DNA of 64,000 bases from assembly GCA_015680685.1 (NCBI GenBank), contig MNCI01029492.1, positions 1,549,256 to 1,613,255 on the forward strand. The letters are read 5' to 3'. This document shows, piece by piece, positions 1-9,783 of the stretch. Position numbers and translations under genes: made by a program. The notes beneath the pieces are model-generated. The model saw nothing but the letters and a program-made list of their open reading frames with translations. It was not told the DNA's origin and did no database searches. Positions within the stretch are counted from its first letter, which is position 1. Each line of letters opens with the position of its first letter. This DNA is from Gnetum montanum. Taxonomy: Eukaryota > Streptophyta > Gnetopsida > Gnetales > Gnetaceae.

Positions 1-908
1 GCGAAATTCCTAACTCTACTAGTAGTTCGAAGCCACTAATGGATCCAACCCGTTAAACCTAAGGGTCTTGGTTCAGCATTCCAAAGGCTAGAAAGAAGTT
101 GTTGGGTGGAAGGAGAAGAGAAACATTGGCTATGTAACCTAAAGAGATGATAATTCCGTCGTTGGTGATCATTATGGATTTTCATAGATAATGTAATAGG
201 GAAATGATCAGATAAGGTTGCGTGTTGGTGGACTTTAGTAGTAGAAAGGGTCTGCCAAAAAGAAAGGGTGGAAAAGTAATACCTATCTAGCTGACTATAA
301 ATGCGAGCCTGCCCCTTACGAAGATTGTTCCAAGTGAAGTTGTTTAGAGAGCCACTAGCAGTGTTTGCGATGTCGTCCGAGAGATAGAAACGTTTCTTAA
401 AATTTGACCAGGCTTGAAATTCTTGATGCGGAAGTTGAGAGAAAACACCCCCGAGCTTGTCATGAGAGAATTCCATCATGTTAAAATCGCCACCAAAAAT
501 CCAAGGAATAGAAGGGAGGCTATGAGTGAGTTCATGCCACAGTTGGGCGCGTTCGGTAGAGTCGTTGGGGGCATAAATAGAACAAACTCCGAAGGGACCA
601 TGTGAGGATGAGAAAATAGCCCAGGTCACTCGGTGACCTAAATCAGACCAGTGCTGAAGGAGTTTGTCTTTCCAATAAGCTGGATACAGAATGGCTGCGC
701 CACCTTTGCCACACTCATGCGAAGTAGCAAGAACGGAAGAATGGGGAAGAAACCCGTGGGCTGAAAAGGATAATTGTTCGGCTGAGATCTTGATTTCTTG
801 GAGGAGGAGGAAATCTAAAGTGAGATTTAAGCTAGAGATAAAGTTGTTGGCTCTTTTGCGACGAAGCCTATCAGTTAGGCCTCGGACGTTCCAAGATAGG
901 AAGTTCAT
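1..908 (-). pseudogene. LINE ORF2, endonuclease domain (interrupted)
   Basis: The reading frame starts at 908 with MNFLSWNVRGL, the usual start of plant L1 ORF2 endonucleases. Metal-binding and catalytic motifs of the exonuclease/endonuclease/phosphatase family are visible: the N of SWNVRG, the E of LLQEIK, YAPND, GGDFNMM, and SDHFPI near residue 235. The domain would nick target DNA to prime reverse transcription. A TAG at 36-38 stops the frame at 290 residues, just after the endonuclease. The frame is open again from there to the window edge, so this is a point nonsense change. The start codon overlaps the ORF1 stop codon as ATGA. Confidence 0.88.
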
Positions 909-2574
909 GGAGAAGCTCTAGTTGTTATGAGTGACAAGGCGGTAGAAGAATTGGGGTTAGGAGTGTCAGTTGTCATAGTAGAGGAAAGAATGGCAAAGGA
1001 GTTGCTGGTATTTACAATTAAAGTTGGGTTAGTTTTGGGCAGAGGAGAGGAAGGAGGAGTGGTGGTGTTAGATGCTTTAGCCCTTTTCCTTCCCCCGACC
1101 ATAACAAACTCATCTCGTACAAGTGAGTCTTGGACTGATTGTGAGTGGATGATTGGTGCTTTAGACTTGGCCTTGATGAGAGAATGGGTTTGAGAGACTC
1201 TTACCTTGAGAGGATCAGACGAGGAAAAAAGGTGTGAAACATTGTTAGAAGTAGAACCGAACTTAATGGGAGCAATTAGTGGGTTAGGTTGATGAGTGAC
1301 TACAGGACTGGATTTGGGAGGATTGGTTTGAGATTTTTTCTTAGCTAGAAAGGGACAGGTGGAAATGTGGTGCTCTGCACAATGGAAGTAGCTACAGGAG
1401 TTAGGAAGATAAAAATAGTCAACATTTTGTTTAAAAACCTTGCCTCCAGCTCCTAAATTTAAAATGGTTTTTTTTTTGGAAATGTCTAGTTCAATACAGT
1501 AGCGACGATAGTGAGCCCCGTTAACCTCAATTCCACGTTCGGAGATGACTCGACCTAAGGTGCTAACTATGTCTCGCTCAAGAGGTGAAAAGATTAAAGG
1601 AAGATGAGGGAGCTCTACATAACAAGGGATAATATTAAAGGCTGGGTCGCTGACATTGAAATCAAATTTCCAGGCCCGGGCGATGAGTGTAGCATTACGA
1701 GCAGGGAAAATTCGAAGAGAGAGAGCTTTCTCGATTTGAGAAGCCTCCGAAAGCTCAGCAAGAACAAAATTACGAGCATAATATCGAGCGTGTGAAACTT
1801 GAATTCCGTGAGCTTGTAAAATAGTTTTAATATGCAGATTGATGCTTAAAGAGCGAGGTAGATAACCTACTATTTGAAAAAAATAAAACGTGCAGAAAAG
1901 TCTTGAGAAAAAGAGTCAAAAATATCTTGAGGTAGCAGAAAATCCAAAGATTCTGAGTTGAGAGAACTCCCCTGAGGAGAAGAAGAAGCAGCCGCTGAAG
2001 ATTCGTCCATATCCTTGCCTGAAAGAAGCTCCTCGTCCATTGGAACTGGCTCCACGTCGGTAGGAACGCGATGAACAACCTGCAGCAATAGCACCACAAT
2101 GCAGATCCTACAGCCAACTCTGATATTCAACTCTGGTTACGCAGATTTGACCGCGGGTTGCGCAGATTGGACAGATCTGGCCGAGGGCTGAACAGATCTG
2201 GCCGCGGGATGTGCATGCGGCATGCAACGTGAGGGAGGCGATGGCTGAGACGGCGGCCAAACGAAGTTTTGACCCTGAGGCGGCGGCCAGGCGAAACCCT
2301 GACCCGAAACAGAAGTAAAACCAAGCCAGAAACCCTTGTTGGAGTGCGCAAGGTCAGAGCGCCACAGGTCGGAGGATCTGTCGGTGGTGCGACCGCGACC
2401 GCGATGGGAGGAAAATCGGCCGCGACTGGGAGCAGATCGGCCACCACCGCGACCGAAGGAAGAGCTGCCAGGGCCGCTGCGACCAACAAAACGGCTCCAA
2501 AAATCGAATGCGCGATCAGCAGTTTGGATCGATATTGGCAGGTGAACGGTTGCAGGCGGCGTCAGCAGACCCAC
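905..2574 (-). pseudogene. LINE ORF1, DUF4283-like core and zinc knuckle (frameshifted)
   Basis: In the frame ending at 905 the minus strand is open from about 1870 down. It reads an RNA-binding core typical of plant LINE ORF1 (VGYLPRSLSINLHIKTI near the start, AWKFDFNV, YVELPHLPLIF, then CIELDISKK) followed by a knuckle CSYFHCAEHHISTC and a basic, Ser/Thr-rich tail. The spacing is not the canonical CX2CX4HX4C. The N-terminal part is in another frame, with Gly/Arg-rich sequence (FGRGGGRSAPSRGR) and a Pro-rich stretch. The frames meet at a run of seven A (1877-1883), so a one-base indel there probably broke the gene. A TAA at 2137-2139 also interrupts the N-terminal part. Confidence 0.78.
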
Positions 2575-2699
2575 AGAGAGCGCCGGGGGACGGGCACCAG
2601 ACGCGTGACAGTCAGCTGCAGGCGCGAACAGCGGCGCATGACGTCAGCGACAAACATGTGAAAGATGGTGCAGGTGTGAAATCTAGTGTTTTTGTTATC

Positions 2700-3340
2700 A
2701 AATTATAACCTATATATATAGGTAAGATTTACATAATATTTATATATGTAAAGTTATATTTATAAATATATAATGTATACATGTAATTATAATCTCATTA
2801 ATATATAATAAAAGATTGTACTAGTTAAACTAAAATTAAAATAAACTAAACCACACCAATTAACTAATCAAAAAATAATAATAAACTAATATTTACAACT
2901 TACATAAACAAATAAAATAATCGTTAAATAAAAAATTAACTATATGAAATATAGAATGAAATTAATTAAAATGCATAAGTTTGACAAAAATACTTATTAA
3001 AATTGAACAAATTTTTTGGGTTCAACAGCAAAGTATTGAATGGTAAAATCACAAAAACGAATTGAAAGAGTTTTGCTACTATGTTATCTAATCTATTGTA
3101 GATCCATGCGCTTAAGTGTTTCTTTTATAAGCTAGCACACACCCAGCAATATCGTTTATACAATAATGTATTTATGACATCATAGATACAATATCGTAAC
3201 TATGATATCATTATGGTGAAATTTTTGACTTTATTAGATGAGTTTTTTTTAAAGATTTTTTATATGCTAAGGCATTCCCTATATGCAATGTACAACAATC
3301 AATACATAGAAAAAAATAATCAAAGATGATGACTTAAAAA
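2700..3340. other. AT-rich intergenic DNA, no feature recognised
   Basis: This stretch is strongly AT-rich with many TATA-like runs. No coding frame, terminal repeat or RNA gene could be supported. Confidence 0.6.
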
Positions 3341-3399
3341 AAACTCATGTAGCTAATCCCATCTTGTTGGGATAAAGCCAGGATGATGATGATGATATG
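3341..3399 (+). mobile_element. 3' tail of an RTE-type LINE
   Basis: The segment contains the phrase CTCATGTAGCT followed by TTGGGATAAAGCC and ends in a (GAT)n run. That is the usual 3' end of plant RTE-clade LINEs, which finish in a short simple repeat instead of poly(A). The RTE remnant at 11915-12860 ends with the same phrase and a (GAT)n-like run, which supports the call. No coding part is attached here. Confidence 0.55.
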
Positions 3400-4344
3400 A
3401 TAAGGTGGATTGGGATGCCTTACTTTTCACCTTGAAGGAGTTGGGGTTTTGTAGAGGATTCTATGAGGTTCATGCTTTTATAGTTAAATTTCATGTTTTT
3501 TCTAAATGGACAGATGGCTTAGCAATTTTACCCAAGGTGGAGCCTTCAGCAAGGTGACCCTTTATCACCATATCTCTTTACTATTATTGTCAATAACCTC
3601 TACAAATAGATAAGAAATTTGACTGTAATGTCCTTATTTTCCTGGAACCTTTGTACTCTTTAGTATGCAAATGACATGATGAATTTTTTCCTAGCATTTG
3701 TTCATGAAGCTAGAAAGGTGATGTAGGTGTTAGATGGATTTTGTTAGTTAACAAGGCTTGAAGCCAATTAGAACAAGATAGAGCTTTTCATATGGGATGC
3801 GTAACAGAAAGGTTTGAGCGTATCAAACGTATTTTAGGTGTACTATTAGCTTGCTCCTAGCTACTTATGTGGAGTAGCCTCTGTTCTATGGATGGAAGTT
3901 TGCTACTAGTTAGAAAGGGAGTGTTGAGAAAGATGCAGAAAAAGTTGACCTCTTAGAGAGGTATATTTTTGTCTTTCACAAGTAAGTTGACTAAAGCTAA
4001 ATATGTTCTCTTGACCATTCCTATTTATAGTGCACTTGTTTTTACTCTTCTAGCCTAATTTGTGTTGCAAGCTAATCAAATTGTGAGAAATTTCCTTTGA
4101 TCCAGTGGGGATGAGCATCATCAATTTCATTTCATTGCTTGGGATAAGGTGGCTATCCTAGTTCATGTAGGTGATTGTGGGCTTTGAGATTTTAGGAGGC
4201 AGACTTGCATTCTAACTACTAAGCTAGCTTGGGAGGCTTGGTGATGGGCAGACAAGCCTTATGTCAATTGTCTTTAGATGTGCTATCCTAATTTGTGGAC
4301 TTGCCCGATTAAAGCTTTGAAGATATGGAAAATCATTAGGAGAG

Positions 4345-5322
4345 TGATGAGTGGCAAGATACCCCTACACTCAACCATACGAAGTGAGTGTAGCATGTGT
4401 GATCTGGTCAAACTCCGCAAACTAAATGCCTACACGCCCCATGGAACACTTGGGGTTAATCATTCGTTGTCTTCCCAGACTTACTTGTGTTTGTCACGGT
4501 GTATGGTTAAGTAAGTCCGAGGTATATGATTTTTATATTTTTTAATGTTTTTCTCCTATGCTATCGAGGTGAAGGGTTGAGAAACTAACTAACTCTAACT
4601 AATGACTAAGTCTAAATTAACTAGCGTCAGCATCCGTTCCCACTTATCATACACACCTTGAACTATGCAACCGCGGCTACTAAATGCTAATCGTTACTGG
4701 GATCACCACGCGTAATGCACGTGCTCTAAGTGGTCATACTGAGGCACTTAACTAGCCTAAGCGTAATGAGCATCCATTCCTTGACTAGCCGTACACATCC
4801 TTAGATGCTCGTAATCAAGTTGTACTCATTCCGCATTCTAGGAGTTGAGGGTGAGAGAATCTAATCGTGATGAGTAGCCGATTCCTTGATTAGCCGTACA
4901 CATCCGTAAATGCTCGTAATCAAGTCGTACTCATGCCATGCTACTGCAGGGTAATAAATAATAGGTAGGAAATAACATGTAAGAAATAACAAGTAATAAA
5001 ATCCTATTCCATGCACTGCAAAGTTTATCCACAAAGCTTGTCTTTATTGCTGTACACAACTTGCGTTCAGGTACAATGTTGCTCGAATAAAGATCCGTTC
5101 ACTTGGGGACTCCTACTGCGGGCACATGGAAAATATTCTATCTCTGGAGTGATCAATCTGCCAAAGTTTCCCTACTTCTAGCCTAGGATGGGGAAACAAG
5201 GGAGAGTCGCCTCTTATTTATAGATTTGGCGATGGACCGCGATATCGCGTATGCAACATCACAGGGGACGATGTGATATCACGGCGGCCGTGATATCGCG
5301 TACGTGATATCGCGGCTCATCA
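4345..5322 (-). mobile_element. Solo LTR of the Athila-like family (element A), TSD GAGAG
   Basis: The sequence begins TGATGAG and ends CTCATCA, the same inverted termini as the LTRs of elements B and C. It is flanked by perfect 5-bp direct repeats GAGAG (4340-4344 and 5323-5327). No internal domain is attached, so it is a solo LTR, the usual product of LTR-LTR recombination. It lies inside the L1 remnant, whose sequence continues on both sides. Orientation is minus by comparison with B: TATAAATA (minus strand, 5215-5222) is about 100 nt from the LTR's sense start and is preceded by four GATATC palindromes. Two copies of the hairpin unit lie at 4761-4833 and 4869-4934. Confidence 0.95.
4761..4934 (-). 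promoter_or_regulatory. Two tandem hairpin units in the solo LTR
   Basis: Unit 1: outer stem AATGAG (4765-4770) with CTCATT (4825-4830), extended by GCG/CGC after one mismatch; middle stem CTTGACTA (4780-4787) with TAATCAAG (4812-4819), one mismatch; apical stem CATC (4796-4799) with GATG (4804-4807). Unit 2: outer ATGAG (4870-4874) with CTCAT (4930-4934); middle CTTGATTA (4885-4892) with TAATCAAG (4917-4924), a perfect 8 bp; apical CAT/ATG. Both lie downstream of the TATA box in the sense direction, so they would be transcribed. Function is unknown. Confidence 0.7.
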
Positions 5323-6274
5323 GAGAGGATGGACTTTCCTTCGTTTGCTTTGGGCATTGAGAATCTGGAGAAGTAGACATTTCAATGGAAGGTCTTATGG
5401 TATAACAAGCTCATCACAAAATGATTGAGGAAGTTTTTCTGAAGTAATTACCCTATTATGTTGAGGTCTAAGGGCACATGTAAAGGATTGGTTTAGTAGG
5501 GGGTAGTGGAGAATTCTATCAATCTTTCATGATGATAATAGACATAGCCAATTTACCAAAGTTATTGACATCCTTAAAAGAGATAGCCTCCCTAATTCAG
5601 CCCATAAAGATACCTTTCATTTTGCTTCAACAAACCACAAATAGTGGATCTCATGTCTTTATAAGCAATCCTTTAACAAAGTAAGGGGATGGGACGGTAT
5701 TGGTGTTGGGCAATAATTATAGAAACACCCATCATTCAAAGCCACTTGTATGTAATTTCATTATGGTTTGAGCAGAATGCTCACACTTTTCGTGCAAAGT
5801 GCTTAAACTTTCACTATAAATGCATCTCAAAAGCATTCACCAACTTTCACCCATGGAAAAACATCCATGAATGCACAATGACAATGTTTAACACTTATGA
5901 CTCATTGCGAGATGAGTCAATGTGGTACCCATAAAGTGTATGTTCTTTTGCTTTTCAAAATATGCATGCCCTTTGTTTTAAATGAACTTTATGATGTATA
6001 TGACTATTTTTCTTGGTTGTTGGTTTTGATGCCTTAGAGGAATGCCTAGCTTTTTGATTGGTTTGGATGTTCATTTGTTTTTAGAGGATCTTCTCCCCTC
6101 CATAATTGCTAATTTAGGGATTCACCCCTCACTATATAAATTACCAAACCTTCCCTCAAAAATGAATGTTCCACAACCTAACCTTGGTGATGAACATTAA
6201 GCATCGAGGTGAAAATCCTTTTTAATATAAATAATCATGTTTTCTTAAATTTTGGATGTTAGTCCTATCTCATA

Positions 6275-6350
6275 TAGATAAACAGTGAGGTGAGGTGCTA
6301 GGATAATGGTATGGATGTTGGGCCGTAGGTTCGATTCTAATAAGTAAAAG
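6275..6350 (+). repeat. Possible tRNA-derived SINE fragment
   Basis: A stretch with GTAGGTTCGATTCT resembles the internal B box of tRNA genes, with an A-box-like GGTGCTAGGATAATGG about 30 nt upstream. No cloverleaf is evident and no poly(A) end or target duplication was found, so this is a weak call. A chance match is possible. Confidence 0.25.
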
Positions 6351-6870
6351 AGTTATAAACTTTTAGAAATCTAAAAGTACCCCTATGTTGCATTTATCGA
6401 AACAACTATCACCATCGTGCTTGTGGGTGCTGTAATCACAATGCGAAGTTGAGAAACAGAGAAGCAACCAGAAACGTGCTCCACTGCGATGGTGGAATGG
6501 AGGATTCCTCTGCAACCGGCTTCTCGTGCAGCAACATCATATGCATAACTAAATCCGTTGCTACATATGTACTTTGCTGGCATACCAGTCCAGGAAGAAT
6601 CCTGTGCTCATATTCACCAACACAAAACTTTTCATTTATCATTGACTTTGTTTTGGAAACACTGTCGGAAAGTAATCTGCCATTTCAAAATCATCGAGGT
6701 TGAAGGTTTAGGGAGTTCAGGCGGATGCAAGCAAAGGCATTATGATTCTCAAATCGGGTCCGAAGTTAAAATCTGGACTTAAAAATTGAAATCTGCATTA
6801 CACCATCGTTTTTGTTATCGAAACATGGAAAAATAAGCTGCCATATCTGGAAAACTGGGCTTCAGGGGGT

Positions 6871-6879
6871 TTAGGGTTT
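6871..6879 (+). promoter_or_regulatory. Telo-box (TTAGGGTTT) upstream of the PPR gene
   Basis: TTAGGGTTT, the reverse complement of the plant telo-box AAACCCTAA, lies about 110 bp upstream of the PPR start codon. Telo-boxes are common near transcription starts of plant genes for translation and organelle biogenesis, which fits the neighbour. Whether it is used here is inferred from position only. Confidence 0.45.
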
Positions 6880-6925
6880 ATCGGCATCTGCAAACAAGGG
6901 TTTTTTGATTATCAAATCATTCGTC

Positions 6926-7074
6926 ATGCAAAAACACACGTCTGGAACTGCTAAAGCTGCTGGATTTGATCGCTTTAAGGTGTGATGAATGCCAGCAATG
7001 GTTTCTGGCTGGCTGTATCAGGTGAACAGGATCTGTTCGCTTTTCATGAAGCAGAGATACAGCTGGTGCCGTAA
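6926..7074 (+). promoter_or_regulatory. Chained upstream ORFs before and over the PPR start
   Basis: An upstream ATG at 6926 opens a 19-codon frame ending in TGA at 6983-6985. A second ATG at 6985 overlaps that stop as TGATG and opens a 29-codon frame ending at 7074, inside the PPR coding region. The PPR ATG follows at 6989, four bases after the second ATG. If the transcript starts upstream of 6926, ribosomes meet two competing starts immediately before the main one. The transcription start is not known. Confidence 0.4.
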
Positions 7075-9783
7075 TCTCGAGAAAGATTTATCGGCCTCAA
7101 CAACTTCTCAGTTCCTCACTCCATTTATAGTTTCTGAAATTCTTCAAAGAAACAAGGATCATGCCGCTTTGGCCTGGAATTTCTACAAGTGGGCTAACAG
7201 GACCCAGAGCCACGATTTAAGATCTCTGAAAGTTGTATCTAGGATTCTTTCTCATTCCAGAATGGTGGCCGAGCTCAGAGAGTTGTACCAGAGCATCAAA
7301 GCTCAGAGCGATGAATCCACGGCGGCGCCTGCACTGGTGAACTTGGCTGAAAGCTTCGCGAGGGCCGGATTCGTGGACGATGCCGTGACTGCCTTCGCCG
7401 ATCTGAAGAAATTCGAGGTTAATCTGAATGCTCATGTTTTCAATGTACTTTTCGAAGCTTTTGTTAGAGCAGAAAGACTGGAGTTGATTCCTGTTCTTTA
7501 CAGGCAAATGATCCGAAGGAAGATCAGACCTGACACATTTACATTCAATGTCATGATTAGAGCCCTCTGCAATGCCTGCAGAATGGATGATGCTCACCGG
7601 CTCTTGCAGAAGATGGGCTCCAAAGGATGCAGCCCTAATGTGTTCTCATATGGGATTCTTGCCAAGGGATTCTGCCAGGCCGGCAGAGTCTCTGATGCTC
7701 TGCAACTATTGACCGCCATGAAAGTGCAAGGTTGTATGCCTAACGTTGTTGTTTACAATACTGTAATCAGTGGTCTATGCTCAGAGGGGAACATTCAGGG
7801 TGCAGAAGATCTGGTTCGGCAGATGTCCATTGATGGGTGCCCTCCTAATGTTGTTAGTTATAATTCTTTGGTTTGTGGGTATTGTAAAATGGGCAAGATA
7901 AAACGGGCTTTAAGGATTTTGCATTATATGGAGAAGAAAATGCATGTTCGACCAGATGTCACAACATTCAACACAATTCTTGATGCCTTCTGCAAGGATG
8001 GGAAGTTGGATCAGGCCTTTAGGATCATGGAGGAGATGGGCAAACATGGGCAAGCTTGCAATGTGGTTTCTTACAACATTCTTCTAAGTGGTATGGTCAA
8101 AGTTGGGAAAATTCAAGAGGCCTGCAAGCTGTTGAAAGAAATGATGGAGGAAGACATTAATCCAGATGTAATTTCATACAATATTCTGATAGATGGCATG
8201 TGTAGGGAAGGTATGCTCTCTGATGCAGAGAAAATTTTGGTTGCCATGGAAGGCAGCGGGATTCGACCTGATACTGTAACTTACAGCACTCTTCTTTATG
8301 GGTATTGCAAAAAAGGAAAGGTTGCCCAAGCTAAAAAGTTACTAGATGAAATGTTCGGTAGATGTTGTTTTCCTAACACGGTCACATACAATATTCTCAT
8401 CCAAAGTGTTTGCAAAGAGGGAAGGATCTCAGAAGCAGAACAGCTCTTGAAGAATATGTGCGAAAGGGGTCTTACTCCAGATTCTGTGACATGTAATATC
8501 TTGATAGAAGGACTTTGTAAGAATGGGAAAATGGAGAGAGCAATTAAAATTTTGGATGCAATGTGGCTTCAAGGCAGTTCTGCTATTGGAAATGCTTGCG
8601 GAATTCGTAATTGCTCAGAAGATTCTGGAGATTCATGTAAAGGAAATAGTTTTCTTCCTGATGTTGTTACATATTCCACAATAATTGATTGCCTTTGCAA
8701 GGCAGGCAGACTGGAAGATGGTAAGAGGTTTTACATTCAAATGCTAGAGAAAGGTTTAGCGCCTGATTCTATCATTTATGGTGCTCTAATTGACAGTTTC
8801 TGTAAGCATGGAGAATTATCTGTGGCTTTTAAACTCTTAAGCCAGATGCAAAAGAGAGGCTGTGCTCCAACAATTGTCATTTTCAATTCTTTGCTGCGTG
8901 CTCTCACCGGCATGGGTAAGATACGAAAGGCCTATAAGTTAATGGACTATATGCAAAAGAAAGGGTGTAAACCTGATATCACTAGCTATAGGTTGCTAAT
9001 GAATTGCCTTTGTAAATATGAGAAAACTGTTGAAGCTCAGACACTTCTGGGTGAAATGGTGAGCAAAGGCTACCCTCTAGATCCTTCGCTTTTTGTTTCT
9101 GTCATTGACGGTTTGTGTAAAAGTGGCAAAGTGGATGAAGCTTGGGGCCTAATGGAGAGAGGTGAAAAAACATGTAATCTCGGTTCTGGTGCTTATAGGG
9201 CTGTCTTCAATAAGTTATGTGAACTAGGAAGGCTAACGGATGCTCAGAATTTGTTTAATTTAGTGTTGCACAGAGGCTTCAATCTAATTGGCTTTTCCTA
9301 TGTTACATTGATCCGTAAGTTGTGCCAGGAGGACAAGTTAGAAGATGCGCAATGTGTTTTAAATAAACTTATAGGGAAAGGATTCACATTTGACCCTGAG
9401 GCATATATTCCTCTGATTGACACCTTTGATAGGCTAGGAGTAAGACATGAGGTCAATAAACTTGGAGAAGAAATGATGAAGATGGCAGAACTTTATGACG
9501 AAGGTTCCTATGGAGCAGTTTCTCAGAGGGAAGATGATCCTAGTTCCAACGAAAGTTACTGGCGATCTTTATTAAAAAGGCAATAGTCCGTTATTCTTTT
9601 TGTCATTGGCATTGTACTGTTTGTTTCTATCTTGTTTCAAGTTCTAATAATTAACAAATTTCCTTATTTTTCAGGGATGAGGGAAGTGCAATAGCAACAA
9701 AAACTTTGAAAAAGGTTTTAAAAGGTTGGGGTAAAGGACCTCCTCATGAGCTTTCTGCAGACAGGCATGGTGATTCAAAGTAG
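6989..9783 (+). CDS. P-class pentatricopeptide repeat protein, two exons (At2g17140-like)
   Basis: The coding sequence is join(6989..9579, 9675..9783), 899 residues. Residues 1 to about 147 hold an Arg-rich start that could be an organelle-targeting peptide, and degenerate helices. From about residue 148 to 830 there are about 19-20 consecutive 35-residue P-type PPR motifs of the form VVxYNxLIxGxCKxGxxxxAxxLLxxM. One motif (near residue 530) is followed by an insertion of about 25 residues containing GNACGIRNCSEDSGD. No E or DYW domain follows, so a C-to-U editing enzyme is unlikely; P-class proteins bind organelle RNA for processing, stability or translation. The second exon encodes an ending with LKKVLKGWGKG. 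From memory this matches the C-terminus of Arabidopsis At2g17140, which also has an insertion at a similar place. Exon 1 read alone would stop at 9584-9586 and give 865 residues. Confidence 0.9.
9580..9674 (+). other. Last intron of the PPR gene, apparently GC-AG
   Basis: Reading through exon 1 reaches CAA TAG at 9581-9586. About 90 bp on, TTATTTTTCAG precedes an open frame reading DEGSAIATKTLKKVLKGWGKG-like sequence to a TAG at 9781-9783. Joining after 9579 (AAAAG) to 9675 keeps frame and gives SLLKRDEGSAIA, which matches the related protein's C-terminus as I recall it. This makes the donor GCAATA, a GC-AG intron of 95 nt. I found no GT donor that gives the same junction. Confidence 0.65.

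Larger units (their letters stand above)
1..2690 (-). mobile_element. L1-type LINE, 5' part (ORF1 + endonuclease of ORF2)
   Basis: The minus strand reads as a plant L1-type non-LTR retrotransposon entered from its 5' end. ORF1 starts near 2574, has a basic Gly/Arg-rich N-terminus, a nucleic-acid-binding core and a zinc knuckle, and ends at 905. ORF2 starts at 908 with an apurinic-type endonuclease. The reverse transcriptase would lie left of base 1, so the 3' end and target duplication cannot be seen. The 5' boundary is set near 2690, where GC-rich sequence changes abruptly to AT-rich DNA. One nonsense codon and one frameshift in ORF1, and one nonsense codon in ORF2, show the copy is dead. 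Confidence 0.88.
3400..6090 (+). mobile_element. Decayed L1-type LINE (RT and 3' part), split by a solo LTR
   Basis: Broken plus-strand frames spell reverse transcriptase landmarks of plant L1 elements in order. KVDWDAL lies near 3400. QQGDPLSPYLF lies near 3550. YANDMM, a variant of the catalytic YADD box, lies near 3665. RGIFLSFTSKLTKAKYVLL lies near 3960-4010 and FHFIAWDKVA near 4130. The element resumes after the solo LTR at 5328; a later frame reads LWFEQNAHTFRAK near 5765, similar to the C-terminal region of such ORF2 proteins. Many in-frame stops show an old copy. The 3' end is placed loosely near 6090, in T-rich sequence. Confidence 0.7.

Noticed and set aside
7217-7597. 126-codon minus-strand frame inside the PPR gene
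   Set aside because: It is antisense to a strongly supported PPR coding sequence and has no recognisable product.
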